Of a stretch of 64,000 nt of DNA, positions 1 to 12,133 are shown piece by piece; the first letter of the stretch is position 1, and each line of letters begins with the position of its first letter. Source of the DNA: Xyrauchen texanus (Eukaryota; Chordata; Actinopteri; Cypriniformes; Catostomidae). The notes under the pieces were generated by a model. The model worked only from the letters and a program-made list of their open reading frames with translations. It had not been told where the DNA came from and did no database searches. A program made the position numbers and the translations under genes. The stretch spans positions 25,662,983 to 25,726,982 of the forward strand of contig NC_068283.1 of the NCBI RefSeq assembly GCF_025860055.1. Direction: 5' to 3'.

Positions 1-1781
1 GAGAAGCCATGGAGAAGGACTTTCGGTCCGCACCAAAGTGCTTCTGGAAAACCGTCCGCCACCTTAGGAGGGGAAGCGGGGAACCATTCAAGCTGTATAC
101 AGCAAAGATGGGACGCTGTTGACCTCAACCGAGGAGGTTATTGGGCGTGGAAGGAACACTTTGAAGAACTCCTAAATCCCAACACGCCCTCTATGGTAGA
201 GGCAGAGCCGGAGGATGATGGGGGATCAGATTCTATTTCCCTGGGGAGGTCACTGAGGTAGTCAAACAACTCCGCAGTGGCAAAGCCCCGAGGATTGATG
301 AGATCCGACCAGAAATGCTGAAAGCTCTGGATGTGGAGGGGTGTCATGGATGACACGCCTCTTCAACATTGCGTGGAAATCTGGGACAGTGCCTAAGGAG
401 TGGCAGAGCGGGGTGGTGGTTCCCCTCTTCAAAAGGGGGATCAGAGAGTGTGTGCCAACTACAGGGGTATCACACTTCTCAGCCTCCCTGGTAAAGTTTA
501 CTCCAAGGTGCTGGAGAGGAGGGTTCGGCCGATTGTCGAACCTCAGATTGAAGAGGAACAATGCGGTTTTCGGTCCTGGCCGTGGAGCAGCCGGACCAGA
601 TCTTTACTCTGCAAGGATCCTGGAGGGGGCCTGGGAGTATGCCCATCCGGTCTACATGTGTTTTGTGGATCTGGAGAAGGCGTATGACCGGGTCCCCGGG
701 AGAGACTGTGGGAGGTGCTGCTGGAGTACGGGGTGGGGGGTCCTTCTTAGGGCGATCCAATCCCTGTACGTCCAAAGCGAGGGCTGTGTCCGGGTCCTCG
801 GCACAAACTCGAGTTCATTCCATGTGGGGGTTGGTCTCCGCCAAGGCTGCGCTTTGTCACCAATCCTGTTTGTGATATTCATGGACAGGATATCGAGGCG
901 TAGTCGGGGTGGGGAAGGTGTGCTTGGTTCGGTGGGCTGGGGATCTCATCGCTGCTTTTTGCAGATGATGTTGTCTTCATGTCATCATCGGTCCGTGACC
1001 TTCAGCTCTCACTGGATAAGCTGGCAGTCGAGTGTGAAGCAGCTGGGATGAGGATTAGCACCTCTAAATCTGAGGCCATGGTTCTCAGCAGGAAACCGAT
1101 GGAGTGCGTACTCCAGGTAGGGAATGAGGTTTTGCCCCAAGTGAAGGAGTTCAAGTACATCGGGGTCTTGTTCACGAGTGAGGGGACAATGGAGCGGGAG
1201 GTTGGCCGGAGAATCGGGGCAGCAGGGGCGGTATTGCACTCAGCTCTATCGCACCGTTGTCACGAAAAGAGAGCTGAGCCGAAGGCAAAGCTCTCGATCT
1301 ACCGGTCAATTTTTGTTCCTACCCTCACCTATGGTCATGAAGGTTGGGTCATGACCGAAAGAACTAGGTCAGCGAGTACAAGCGGCTGAAATGGGCTTCC
1401 TCAGAAGGGTGGCGGGCTTCTCCCTTAGAGATAGGGTGAGGAGCTCAGTCATCCGTGAGGAGCTCGGAGTAGAGCAGCTGCTCCTTTGCGTTGAAAGGAG
1501 TCAGTTGAGGTGGTTTGGGCATCTGGTAAGGATGCCCCTGGCCGCCTCCCTAGGGAGGTGTTTCAGGCACGTCCAGCTGGGAGGAGGCCTCGGGAAGACC
1601 CAGGACTAGGTGGAGAGATTACATCTCCACACTGGCCTGGGAGCGCTCAGGGTCAGCCCAGTCAGAGCTGGTTAATGTGGCTCGGGATAGGGAAGTTTGG
1701 GGCCCCCTGCTGGAGCAGCTGCCCCCGCGACCCGACTTCGGATAAGCGGTTGAAGATGGATGGATGGATGGATGGATGGAT
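1..1781 (+). mobile_element. Rex3-like (RTE clade) LINE, 5'-truncated by the window edge, decayed
   Basis: Non-LTR retrotransposon reverse-transcriptase remnant. Across broken frames the plus strand encodes the RT order expected of the family: a GKAPRIDEIRPEML segment near 285, a finger/palm segment (frames around 341-690), LRQGCALSPILF near 835-870 and the catalytic FADDVV-like motif near 957-972, then the RT C-terminus to about 1610. At least three frameshifts separate these pieces, so no functional protein remains. The 3' end is a run of GATG repeats (1755-1781); fish Rex3 elements end in such short tandem GATG repeats, and this supports the name. The element stops abruptly inside a Ty3/gypsy gene that follows in frame, so it is an insertion into that older element. 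Confidence 0.85.
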
Positions 1782-4597
1782 CACGCCATCTCACTGCATT
1801 CACGACTCCCTGGGGACTGTACGAATGGGTGCGCATACCTTTCGGACTTGCAAACGCACCAGCGGCATTCCAGAGAAGTATGGAGGGAATGCTTGACTCA
1901 CTAAGAGATGAACTGTGTATTCCTTATCTTGATGACATACTCTGTTATGGTAAAACATTCAGTGACCATGTCCAGGGATTAAGAAGAGTCCTCAGAGCAC
2001 TGCAAGACCATGGCGTTAAACTGAGGCCAGAGAAATGTGAATTTTTCAAGAAAGAAGTTAGATATGTAGGGAGACTAGTCTCAGAGAATGGTGTTCGCAT
2101 AGACCCTAAAGATCTGGAGGCAGTCTGGTCTCTGAAAGAGAAGAAACCGAGTACGATTGGAGAGCTGCGACGACTACTGGGATTTCTCAGTTATTACCGC
2201 ACCTTCATTCAGGACTTTTCACGAATTGCAAAGCCTTTGTATGAACTCCTTCAGTCTAAAGGATTAGTAACTGCTGTGGAACAGACCAAGTCCTGTAAAA
2301 CTGGGAAAAGGGGAACACAATTACATCACGTGTTAAAGTAGAGTGGACGAGTGTACACCAGGTGGTGTTGGAGAGAATCATTGAAGCCTTAACTAGTCCC
2401 CCAGTTCTAGCTTACCCCAACTTTGAACTCCCATTCATACTACATACCGATGCGTCGGAACAAGGACTTGGAGCTGTGCTCTACCAGAAGCAAGAGGGTA
2501 GACTTAGAGTAATAGGTTATGGTTCCAGAACATTAACACCTGCTGAGAGGAACTACAGGCTCCACTCTGGAAAACTTGAGTTCTTAGCACTCAAATGGGC
2601 TGTCTGTGAGAAGTTTCGTGATTACTTGTTCTACGCAACCTCCTTTACAGTGTTAACTGACAATAACCCATTGACGTATGTCCTAAGTACGGCCAGGCTT
2701 AACGCTGTGGGACACAGATGGGTAGGGGAGTTGGCAGACTTCAAGTTCAATATACGCTACAGGCCAGGCAAAGTGAACGCCGATGCAGATGTGCTCTCTC
2801 GCTGTCCCTTGAATATTAACAAGTATGTGACAGGATGTACCGAAATACTGACTGAGGAAGTAGTCCGAGCCACATGGGAAGGAAGTCGAGTCAATCAAGA
2901 GAATGATGTCGCCTGGGTTGCCACTCTAAATGCCCGTCAATGGATGAGGGACATCAGCTTAAGGAGCCCATAACATTTGATCGCAAAGAGTTGCGAACAG
3001 CACAGAGAGAAGATCCAGTCATTGGTGATTTAGTCAAGTTGAAGTAGAGTGATAAGGAGCTGACACCCGAATTGAGAAAAGCTGCTAAAGGGGAGACCAA
3101 GAGACTGCTATACGAGTGGGGAAAATTGGACCTCCAAGAAGGGCTGCTCTATCGAAAAACGAATCACAGATGTCAACTTCTCCTTCCTGCCAAATTTAAA
3201 CGGCAGGAGACAATTGAGACAATTGCACAATGACATGGGCCATGTGGGAACAGAGCGAGTTCTAGACTTAGTAAGAAACAGATTTTATTGGCCATTCATG
3301 AAAAAGGAGATCAAGCATTATGTCACTAAACAGTGCCAGTGCATCAAGCAAAAGAAACCAGTAGTGCGTGTCAAGGCACCAATGGGAAATCTCACGTCAA
3401 GCTGTCCATTTGATCTTGTGTCAATCGACTACCTGCATCTAGAACGAAGTCGTGGAGGATACGAATACATTCTAGTGCTGGTGGACCACTTCACCAGATT
3501 TGCGCAGGCATATCCGACGAGAGACAAGTCTGGAAGAACAGCTGCTGAGAGGATATTTAATGACTACATCCCAAGGTTTGGATACCCTTACAAACTTCAT
3601 CACGATCAAGGGCGTGAGTTCGAGAATCAGCTTTTTGCAACCCTGCAGCAGTTGACAGGTGTCAGGAACTCAAGAACAACACCATATCACCCTCAAGCAA
3701 ATCCTGCTGAGCGCTTTAATCGAACACTACTACAAATGTTGAGGACGTTAGAAGATAAGGAAAAGGATAGGTGGAAAGACCATCTCTCGAAAGTGGTGCA
3801 TGCATATAACTGCACTAAGCACGAGGCAACAGGGTTCTCTCCATTCTTCCTCTTGTATGGACGTCACCCTAGATTGCTGGTTGATTTGTTGTTCGGACTG
3901 AAGTCTGGGGATGATCACTACTCACCACGAGATTATGCAGAGAAATGGGCACAACGGATGGCTGCAGCATACAAACTAGCCTCTGACACCAGCAAACAAG
4001 TGAGTGAACGGAATAAGAAGTACTACGACCAGTATCTACGAGGTGTTGTACTACAGCCAGGAGACCGTGTTCTGGTACGGAACTTAGGAGAGCGAGGAGG
4101 ACCAGGCAAGTTAAGATCATACTGGGAAAGAACAGTGCACGTGGTGAAGGAAAGGTTGGGAGATGGTCCAGTTTACAAAGTGTATCCTGAGTCCAGTGAA
4201 AGTCAGAATCCAGCAGTGATACGTACCTTGCATCGAAACCTGCTTCACAGAGTCAAAAGAGACCGATAGAGAGCTGGAAGACACAGAACCTGTTGAGGGA
4301 GAAAGACATGCGTTTAGTCAAGTGAAAGAATGTTCGGGGACTGGATTTGTGAGAAAATCCAGCAGAGAAAGAAAGCCAACGAAGGTCTTTTCTTACCCCA
4401 CATTGGGTCAACCCAATTATGAGCGACCCACTGAAATAAGTACTGCTCAGGTGATGCCAATTCAGAGACTGCCGTATTATCCATATGGGGTACAGGGGCC
4501 AGTATATTTAACCTGCGCTTATGCCCAACCTACACTGCATTACCAGATGGGGTCTTACCCGACATTGTTACCCTATTCTGCTGGTTATGGATACTAA
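1782..4597 (+). pseudogene. Ty3/gypsy retrotransposon pol (RT, RNase H, integrase), interrupted
   Basis: The C-terminal two thirds of a Ty3/gypsy polyprotein. It opens inside the RT fingers (FGLANAPAAFQ), then has the YLDD catalytic motif near 1925-1936, RNase H starting at LHTDASEQGLGAVLY (about 2440), an integrase zinc-binding region (HNDMGH and following cysteines, 3225-3345) and an integrase core with first Asp in SIDYLHL (about 3425), second in HHDQGREFEN (about 3600) and Glu in PAERFNRTL (about 3708). A GDRVLVRN segment (about 4060) and a basic tail with RKSSRERKPTKVF (about 4350) close the protein. A frameshift with stop lies near 2339, a stop at 2971-2973 and another in the pre-integrase linker near 3046. 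The N-terminal RT, protease and gag are absent on this side of the Rex3 insertion. Confidence 0.9.
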
Positions 4598-4994
4598 TGA
4601 GTTAGTACATTCTAGAGTACACACATATACAGACATTGGAAAAGATAGAGGATATATATACTTACCTTTACATAATGCACATTTACACACAAATCTTGAG
4701 ACTTGTCAAAATCTGAAGAGGGTAATGGTTAAAGGAGTCAAAGTAACAATTGGGTCGGGAGCCATTTATTTTTGTCGGGGAGAGTGTGACACATTTGACG
4801 TATAGTCACAGGTATATTTATTTTTATGCATGTGAATATTTCATTTTCATTATGCATGTAACTATTTGGTTGTCATGGTATTGCCTACCATTATACACCT
4901 GTACTGGACTGATGAGATGTAGTTCGCTAAGTGAACAGTAGGGGCTGTGCTGTGCATTAATTGTGAGATTACTGCGAGCCGCACTGAAAAGACT

Positions 4995-5063
4995 GTCATT
5001 ACGAGCGCGGCTCCGGTGATGTTAAGAGCACAACTTTGTCTGTCTTCCATTTCTATCTCATAG
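4995..5063 (+). repeat. 69-bp direct repeat, copy 1
   Basis: Nearly identical (one mismatch seen: AAGAGC against AACAGC) to 5788-5856. It begins GTCATTACGAGCGCGG and ends TATCTCATAG. It lies in the 3' part of the gypsy remnant, 793 bp from its partner. Confidence 0.9.
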
Positions 5064-5787
5064 GTGGGTGAAACTTGTTACTGTTAACACAATGTCAAAA
5101 GCGAGCATAATGTGAAGTGTATTTATCATTTGAGAAAGGGGATGTACATTTTGACACCGAATTAATATGATTTATGATGATGATGTTTTATTGTTACATC
5201 GATGCCTCATGCGGGAACATGTCGTAGCATGCCCGGGTGTTGCATCATATAACTTTAAAGTTTATCTAAAGGCTCCAGAATTCTGTAATCTGACACATGC
5301 TATATTTGTTATATTTAAAATCCTAAACAGTGATTCCTACTTCAGTAATTTGATAAGATGTGATTTCGGTTTTGCACTAATAACCAAAGTTCTTAAGACT
5401 GATTACTTTGTTCTGTGAATATTACTGTAAATGGGTTTAGAATGTGTTCACAATATTCAGTTGGTGAATTTAAGTGTTTACATTGAATTATTGGTTGCCA
5501 GCTCAAAGTATTTAGTTCTATGGACACTATATATTACATTGATACATTTTTCATACAGCATTGAGAGACTGTAATGTAGTACGATGTGAGTTGTTGGAAT
5601 TTTAGAAATTCTAAATGTGTGAATATATACACTAACATACTTCAACGAAGACGTTATGTGACACATGTGGTTTAGTGACATGACTAAGTATAATGTGTAG
5701 ACTTAAAGAATGTTTATTGCTGAGAGAAGAAACATTAACAATGTTGAAATTACATAAAATATGAAAATATAAAATGATGCAAATAAA

Positions 5788-5856
5788 GTCATTACGAGCG
5801 CGGCTCCGGTGATGTTAACAGCACAACTTTGTCTGTCTTCCATTTCTATCTCATAG
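5788..5856 (+). repeat. 69-bp direct repeat, copy 2
   Basis: Partner of 4995-5063. The flanks of the two copies differ completely, so the shared block has sharp edges. Confidence 0.9.
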
Positions 5857-5939
5857 AAAACTTTTACTGCAGCACCGCCAGTCAAACGGCGGGCGTGCTA
5901 CATGCCACCATATAAATTTAATTTAATTATAAAACTAAA

Positions 5940-6288
5940 ATTTTATTTAAAAAATTTTTTTTGAAATTGATGACTTGGACCAAATAATAAAGGAAAGCAG
6001 CCAATAAATGCCCAATATAGATGGGAACTCCTTCAATACTGTTTAAAAAGCATCCCAGGGTGATACATCAAGAAACTGGTGGAGAAAATGTCAATAGGCA
6101 AAGGGTGACTACTTTGAAGATGCTAAAATATAACAGTTTTGATTTATTTTGGATTTAGTTTAGTCACAACATAATTCCCATATTTCCATTTATGTTATCA
6201 TTTTGACTTTACTATTATTCTAAAATGTGAAGAAAAAAAAATTATAATAAAGAATGAGTAAATGTTTCTAAACTTTTGACCGGTAGTG
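5940..6288 (+). mobile_element. Tc1/mariner 3'-end remnant
   Basis: The right end reads AAACTTTTGACCGGTAGTG followed by TA, a common fish Tc1 terminal inverted repeat. Upstream is degraded coding sequence resembling the transposase C-terminus. The left half and left terminal repeat are missing. Confidence 0.6.
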
Positions 6289-6822
6289 TATATACATACA
6301 CAAACACTGGGATTGAACATTACAACTGGAGTGTTTGCATTTTGCTTGAGTTTGTTGTACATGAACATCCTCATTGCCACCGTGCCACATCATTGTGTTG
6401 TATCAGTTGTCTGGGATGGATACTCAGGATATGAGCATTCTGCACAAATGATTGAAAAACAACAACAACAAAAAACAGTTACACTTTAAATATAAGTCCA
6501 TTACTGTATAGAATAGAACATGTTACACAAACAAGATTGAGGCATGGAGCTTTTTGATGTCTTACCACCAGTAATATAAAAGTCCCACAACTGTTTCCAT
6601 CTTTTTGTGATGTGGAGGAGAGAGCACCAGCTCTCCAGAATCCTTGCAACTTTTTATTATTATTATTATTATATTGCACAGCCCATATACTTCCTGAGTA
6701 AATAAGAGAAACACACATTGTTTTACAGGGTTAACATTTTATTTCTTGTTATTAACATTGGACTGGTCTGCCATAACACTAAGTGCTAAAAATATAAATC
6801 CTTTAAATATTACTTATTTATA
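6289..6822. other. No gene recognised
   Basis: AT-rich, with a short TTA microsatellite near 6653-6672. I see no convincing coding exon. Confidence 0.5.
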
Positions 6823-7531
6823 CAGTGCATCTGGAAAGTATTCACAGCGCTTCACTTTTTCCACATTTTGTTATGTTACAGCCTTATTCCAAAATGGATT
6901 CAATTCATTATTTTCCTCAACATTCTACAAACAATACCCCATAATGACAATGTGAAAGAAGTTTGCTTGAAATCTTTGCAAATTTATAAAAATTAAAAAA
7001 CGAAGAAAAAAATAAATAAATCACATGTACATAAGTATTCACAGCCTTTGCTCAATACTTTGTTGAAGCACCTTTGGCACCAATTACAGCCTCAAGCCTT
7101 TTTGTGTATGATGCTACAAGCTTGGCACAACTATTTTTGGGCAGTTTCTCCCATTCTTCTTTGCAGGACCTCTCAAGCTCCATCAGGTTGGATGGGGAGG
7201 GTCGGTGCACAGCCATTTTCAGATCTCTCCGGAGATGTTCACTCGGGTTCAAGTCTGGGCTCTAGGCTGGGCTACTCAAGGACACTCACAGAGTTTTCCA
7301 GTAGCCACTCCTTTGTTATCTTGGCTGTGTCCTTAAGGTCATTGTCCTGTTGGAAGATGAACCTTCACCCCAGTCTGAGGTCCAGAGTGCTCTGGAGCAG
7401 GTTTTCATCAAGGATGTCTCTGTACATTGCTGCATTCATCTTTCCCTCGATCCTGACTAGTCTCCCAGTTCCTGCCGCTGAAAAACATCCCCACAGCATG
7501 ATGCTGCCACCACCATGCTTCACTGTAAGGA

Positions 7532-7533
<2 letters not shown>
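6823..7533 (-). mobile_element. Tc1-like transposon (same family as 21439-23054), truncated
   Basis: The left terminal repeat (CAGTGCATCTGGAAAGTATT, preceded by TA) and the following 700 bp match the element at 21439-23054 closely. The minus strand carries the C-terminal half of the transposase, including a PSEHLRRDLKMAV-like segment near 7200-7250. The homology stops at about 7533, where a TA microsatellite begins; the N-terminal half and right terminal repeat are missing. Confidence 0.9.

Positions 7534-7628
<95 letters not shown>
7534..7628. repeat. (TA)n microsatellite, about 95 bp
   Basis: Uninterrupted AT dinucleotide run at the broken edge of the Tc1 element. Apparent Tyr-Ile repeat reading frames through it are artefacts. 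Confidence 0.98.
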
Positions 7629-7630
<2 letters not shown>

Positions 7631-7829
7631 CATAACTTGAAACCAAATTAATGCCATAGCAGATCTTGTACACTCTGTAATATAGGGTATTCATTTATAG
7701 TTTGTGCTCCTAAGATAATCGTTTGGTTACGTATGTAACCTCCGTTCCCCGAGGGAGGGACTGTGTCGGAGAAGCCCACTGCACACGGCACCCCACCCGG
7801 ACCGGGAGGCGTCGGTTGTGACCAGGACG

Positions 7830-9188
7830 CGTCGGGACACCTGCTGCAGGGGCACTCCTGCCCATAAAAAGCAGAGGTCTGTCCAGGGTCGGAGTGTTTT
7901 GAGGCAGGCGGGGGTGATCCTTACCTGATGCGTGCCGTGGTGCCATGCTTGTCTCGGGACTGGAGTCTGGAGCCAGTGCTGGAGTGGTCTCATATGCATC
8001 AACCCCAGCGGCGCAACCGCCGCGGAGGACGCCATATGCCCCAGGAGCCTCTGGAAAAGTTTTAGAGGGACCACTGTGCCTGGCTTGAAGGAAGCGAGGC
8101 AGTCCAGCACCGACTAAGCACGCTCGCTCGTGAGACGTGCTGTCATTGAGACTGAGTCTAACTCCAACCCGAGAAAAGAGATGCTCTGAACCGGAGTGAG
8201 CTTGCTCTTTTCACAGTTGACCTGAAGCCCCAAGCGGCTGAGGTGCCGGAGCACCTGGTCTCTGTGTGTGCATAGTAACTCTCGAGAGTGTGCTAGGATG
8301 AGCCAGTCGTCGAGGTAGTTGAGAATGCGGATGCCGGCTACTCGTAGCAGGGCAAGGGCCGCTTCTGCGACTTTCATGAAGACGCGAGGGACAGAGACAG
8401 GCGGAAGGGAGGACTTTGTACTGAAATGCCTGGCCGTCGAACGCGAACCGTAAGAAGGGTCGGTGTCGTGGCAGAATTGAGACGTGGAAGTACGCGTCCT
8501 TCAGGTCCACCGCTGCGAACCAATCTAGATGCTGAACGCCAGCCAGAATATTTCTCTGCGTAAGCATTTTGAACGGGAGTTTTAACAAGGCCCGATTGAA
8601 AACTCGCAAGTCCAGGATTGGTCGTAAGCCGCCTTTCTTGGGTACAATGAAGTAAGGGCTGTAGAAACCCTTCCTCATTTCGGTTGGAGGGACGGGCTCT
8701 ACCGCGCTCTTGGCTAAGAGGGTCGCGATTTCCATGCGCAGGGAACTGGCGTGCTCGCCGTGTACTGCGGAAAGCCGGACGCTCCTGAAGGGGGCGGAGC
8801 CGGGCAAACTGAATTGGCGTGATCGAAGTCGAATGGTCCGTGCAGCCAGCGTGATGCGTTGGGAAGCTGAAAGCCACGCTTCCCAGCTCTGGCGCTTAGG
8901 GGCACCAAAGGGACGAAGTATTTTGGACGTACCGGGCGGGCCTCGCGAGCGGGCGGAACAGGTAATGCAGCATCGGGCGGCTTCGCTGCGGCCTGAGGCT
9001 GAGGTGCTGAGAATAGACTCAAAGCACTTACCTTGCTCCGCGCACCGCAGGGGCGGGTTCTTGACTGAGGAGGAGGTCTGATGTTGGCGCCCTCTGGACT
9101 CGCCTGAACCGGCCGGCCGGGGACAGTCGTGGGCAGGCGGAAGGCGGATCGCCGGCCCGTGTACCGGACTGTTGTGATCTGAAAGCAC
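7830..9188 (-). pseudogene. DIRS reverse transcriptase/RNase H pseudogene
   Basis: Minus-strand RT with KGFYSPYFIVPKKGGLRPI (about 8630-8690), LDWFAAVDLKDAYFH (about 8480-8525) and the catalytic YLDDWLIL motif (about 8295-8320), followed by the TTDASRSGWG RNase H start. A frameshift lies near 8400 between the palm segment (FQYKVLP) and the following helix, and a further break near 8115. The DIRS assignment rests on RT style and the terminal repeats. Confidence 0.85.
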
Positions 9189-9349
9189 ATTGCCGTGAAA
9201 ACGGCATTTGCGGCCAGGTGACCCAGAGGAAAAGGAAATAGCTCTTTTATTGAGAATGTGGGTACCACAGCCCCGTCAGGGGTGTGGCAAATGAAAAACA
9301 AAGGATTCTCCTCCCGCCCTCCACCGGGGACGGAGCGGTCTTACCACCT

Positions 9350-10750
9350 CCGAGCTAACGCCTTCGGCTCTGGGTCGGCTGTCTCAGGAACGCTTGGGAG
9401 CCTTCCGGTCCTGGAGGGGTTCGTGAGACAGGGGCGGCGCCGCCTGCGGAGTGCTCGACGCTGGGGCTGAGAGCTGGGCCCGGTTGAGGCGGAGCAGGAG
9501 CTGGTTTCTCGCAGGGGACGCCCTCGGCGGGCAGACGGGCAGGGCCCATAGCGGCAGGTCTGCGGCGGGGCATGATGTGCTTAAATGGCCTCTGTCTGCT
9601 TCTTCACCGCGGAGAACTGTTGGGCGAAGTCCTCGACGGTGTCACCGAAAAGGCCAATCTGGGAGACAGGTGCGCCCAGGAAGCGGTTTTTGTCAGCCTC
9701 ACGCATCTCGACCAGGTTGAGCCAAAGATGGCGTTCCTGGACCACTAGGGTGGCCATCGCCTGTCCGAAGTGCCTGCGCTGTGGCCTTCGCCGCTCTCAG
9801 GGCGAGGTCGGTCGCTGAGCGCAGTTCCTGCAGCACATCAGGATCAGGTCCACCCCGTGCATGTTTCTGAGAGCTTTGGCCTGGTGGACTTGCAGGAGGG
9901 CCATCGCATGCAGGGCGGAGGCAGCGCGTCCAGCCGTAGTGTAGGCCTTCGCGTTAAGCGAGGATGTTGTCCTACAGGGCTTGGATGGGAGTACGGGCGA
10001 CCCCGCCAGGAAGTAGGGCTACCGGGCATAGATGGTGCGCAACTGCCCTATCGACCTGGGGAATCGCATCGTACTCGTGGCGCTCCGCCGTCGAGGGTGG
10101 AGAGAGTGGAGCGGGTGGCACCTAGACGAGCGGAGAGCGGGGCTCTCCACGTAGACGCCAGCTCATCATGCACCTCCGGGAAGAAAGGGACCGGGGATGC
10201 GAGGCCGCGAACGGCGCTGCCCCCAGGAACCAATCATCCAACCGAGAAGGCTGTGGGGAGGATGGAGGGTTCCAGTCCAACCCCACGCTCAAGGCGGCCC
10301 GGCAAGCATGTCGGACATCTGAGCATCGGCCTCAGCCTGGGCCTGCTGGCCCGAGGCGGCAGTCCAGGGAGTCCTCGGCATCAGACACCGCGACTCTCCG
10401 ATGCAGCGGCGAGCTCATCTGCTTCGGACTCGGGAGGATAGACAGCCAGGCCGTGAGGCGAGCCGCTATCGCCGCGAAGCATGGACGGAGACCAGCGAGC
10501 ATGTCGGGAACGGGAGGTTCGAGGGGGTTACTGAAACTGCACCCGCTGCCGCCTCAAATCGCCCTCAGCGCCAACCGCACCGCCCTCAATCCCGCCGGAA
10601 GAAGGAGCAATGCGGGTGCAGCTGGGGTGGCTTGCTTTCTGTTGAAAGCAAGCCACGACCGCTAACGTGGTCATGGTCATGTTCTCGCAGTGAGAACATG
10701 AACCATCCACAAACGCCGCCTCGGTGTGATCGCGCCCAAACACACGAGAC
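9350..10750 (-). pseudogene. DIRS gag-like region, decayed
   Basis: Minus-strand frames contain a segment resembling fish DIRS gag proteins (WLNLVEMREADKNRF and GLFGDTVEDFAQQF, around 9600-9740), then a proline/arginine-rich stretch. Frames change several times. GC-rich compared with the AT-rich flanks, as is common for DIRS copies. Confidence 0.7.
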
Positions 10751-11600
10751 AGCGCCTGTGGCCGTCTGAAGCGGAGAGCACTCTACCGCGATCCAGGAAC
10801 GACACAGGGGCGGAAAGGCATCTTGAAAAGACGCTGCCCTTAAAAGGACGCTCAACGCTGCTGTGTTTGCTCTTTTAGAGAAAATTACTCTTTTAGTAAA
10901 AACTCTTTTAATACACAGTGTGTGTGTGTATGTGTCTGCGCTGTCGAGCGCTCAGGGGCAACAATGCACGCCGTGCACTGAGAAGGAGAAAGCCGCTGTT
11001 GTGCGCCGTCAAGATCCAACAGCATGCAGATCGTCAGAGGAAAACAGGAACGTTTAAGTGGTGTGTAACTCGCAGCAAACTGCAGACAGACCATCGGCTC
11101 CAAAGAAATTTTCTGAATGAACTCCCGTATTTGCCCCGCTTAAATACCCGTATGTCCGGGGGCGGGGTATGCAAATACTGACTGCCAACTCCCATTGGCC
11201 CTTTTCAATAGATCAGAGGTGAATATCGGCGCTCAAGAGAGACCCCTAGTGTCGCTTCTCCGACACAACGTGGAGAGAGCGACAGAAGGGGAACTAATAT
11301 TATAAATTTTTTGTATCTGTACTACTGATCTTTTGTAGTGTCGAGTAGTGTGTCTGTTTGGATCTGCCAAGTAACTTTAAGAGTAAAGGTTATAATGACA
11401 CACATACATTTCCATTAAGTAGCTAGGAGTTTCGGTCAAAAAACTTTATTAAATTATAATTCATATAAAAACTCATATAATCAGCCAGGTTAGCTATAAA
11501 GCTAATGATCAGGACACTCTACAAATGGGCAATTTCCAGCTGTCGACATTTAACAAAGCACATGTTTATAACTGAGAGAAAATTATACAAACCTTAAGTA

Positions 11601-12117
11601 TGTCAGCATTCGGCCAGGGTTTTTCTGGTTTTGGCCACTAGAGGCCCCCACCATGCCTTTTGTCTGATCCAGTTATTATTTGCACCTGTGCCTCGTTTCC
11701 CTTGTATGTATTTAAACCCTTATTTTTCCTTAGTTCTTTGCTCTGTGTTTGAATGTTAGCACCCAGCCTCAGTGAAGCTGTGAACGTTTGTGGCTCCAGT
11801 TGGATTCTCTTGTGGTACTCTGTTTTGGTACTAATTTATTTTTTGGATTATCTTTTGAGGCCTTTTTTCTGCTGTACCTTCTTACCTTGTAGATTTACCT
11901 TTTGACTTGGTGTATTACCTTTTTTCCTGGAATGACTTTTGATGTTGTGAATTTATATTTTTTGCATGAAGATCTTTACTGTTTACATTATTAAAACGAC
12001 GTCTCCAGTACTGCTGTGTCTGCCTCATCTTCTGGGTTCTGCCGACCACTAGTGGCTCAGTTTGCTAAGTGACTGGTTCTCACACCGGAGACCTGGGTTT
12101 GAGACTGGGTCCTGACA
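11601..12117 (+). repeat. 5' LTR
   Basis: TGTCAG...CTGACA, 517 bp, preceded by AAGTA. It matches 13290-13759 from position 11634 onward. Confidence 0.9.
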
Positions 12118-12133
12118 GAAACACAGAGCCAAG

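Larger units (their letters stand above)
4600..5880 (+). other. 3' untranslated/LTR region of the Ty3/gypsy element (boundaries uncertain)
   Basis: AT-rich sequence downstream of the gypsy pol stop. A purine-rich tract near 5131-5142 followed by TGTACA could be the polypurine tract and start of a 3' LTR, but no second LTR is available for comparison, so the boundary is inference. A 69-bp direct repeat (4995-5063 and 5788-5856) lies at its edges. No convincing host gene is seen. Confidence 0.4.
7727..11294 (-). mobile_element. DIRS-type (tyrosine-recombinase) retrotransposon, internally deleted
   Basis: The plus-strand right end (rc GTTCCCC...TGTCGGAGAAGC) and left end (GTTCCCC...TGTCGGAGAAGCC at about 7744-7780) form an imperfect inverted terminal repeat typical of DIRS elements. 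Reading leftwards on the minus strand are a 5' leader with a TATTTAAG motif, a gag-like region, RT and the start of RNase H. After RNase H residues TTDASRSGWGAVC the sequence jumps straight into the 3' terminal repeat. The rest of RNase H, the methyltransferase-like domain and the tyrosine recombinase are therefore gone. It is a non-autonomous deletion copy. Confidence 0.85.

Noticed and set aside
7528..7690. Reading frames of repeated Tyr-Ile through 7534-7628
   Set aside because: Translation of a TA microsatellite; no coding evidence.
9258..10665. Several long GC-rich plus-strand frames as genes
   Set aside because: They are antisense shadows of the DIRS gag and RT region on the minus strand.
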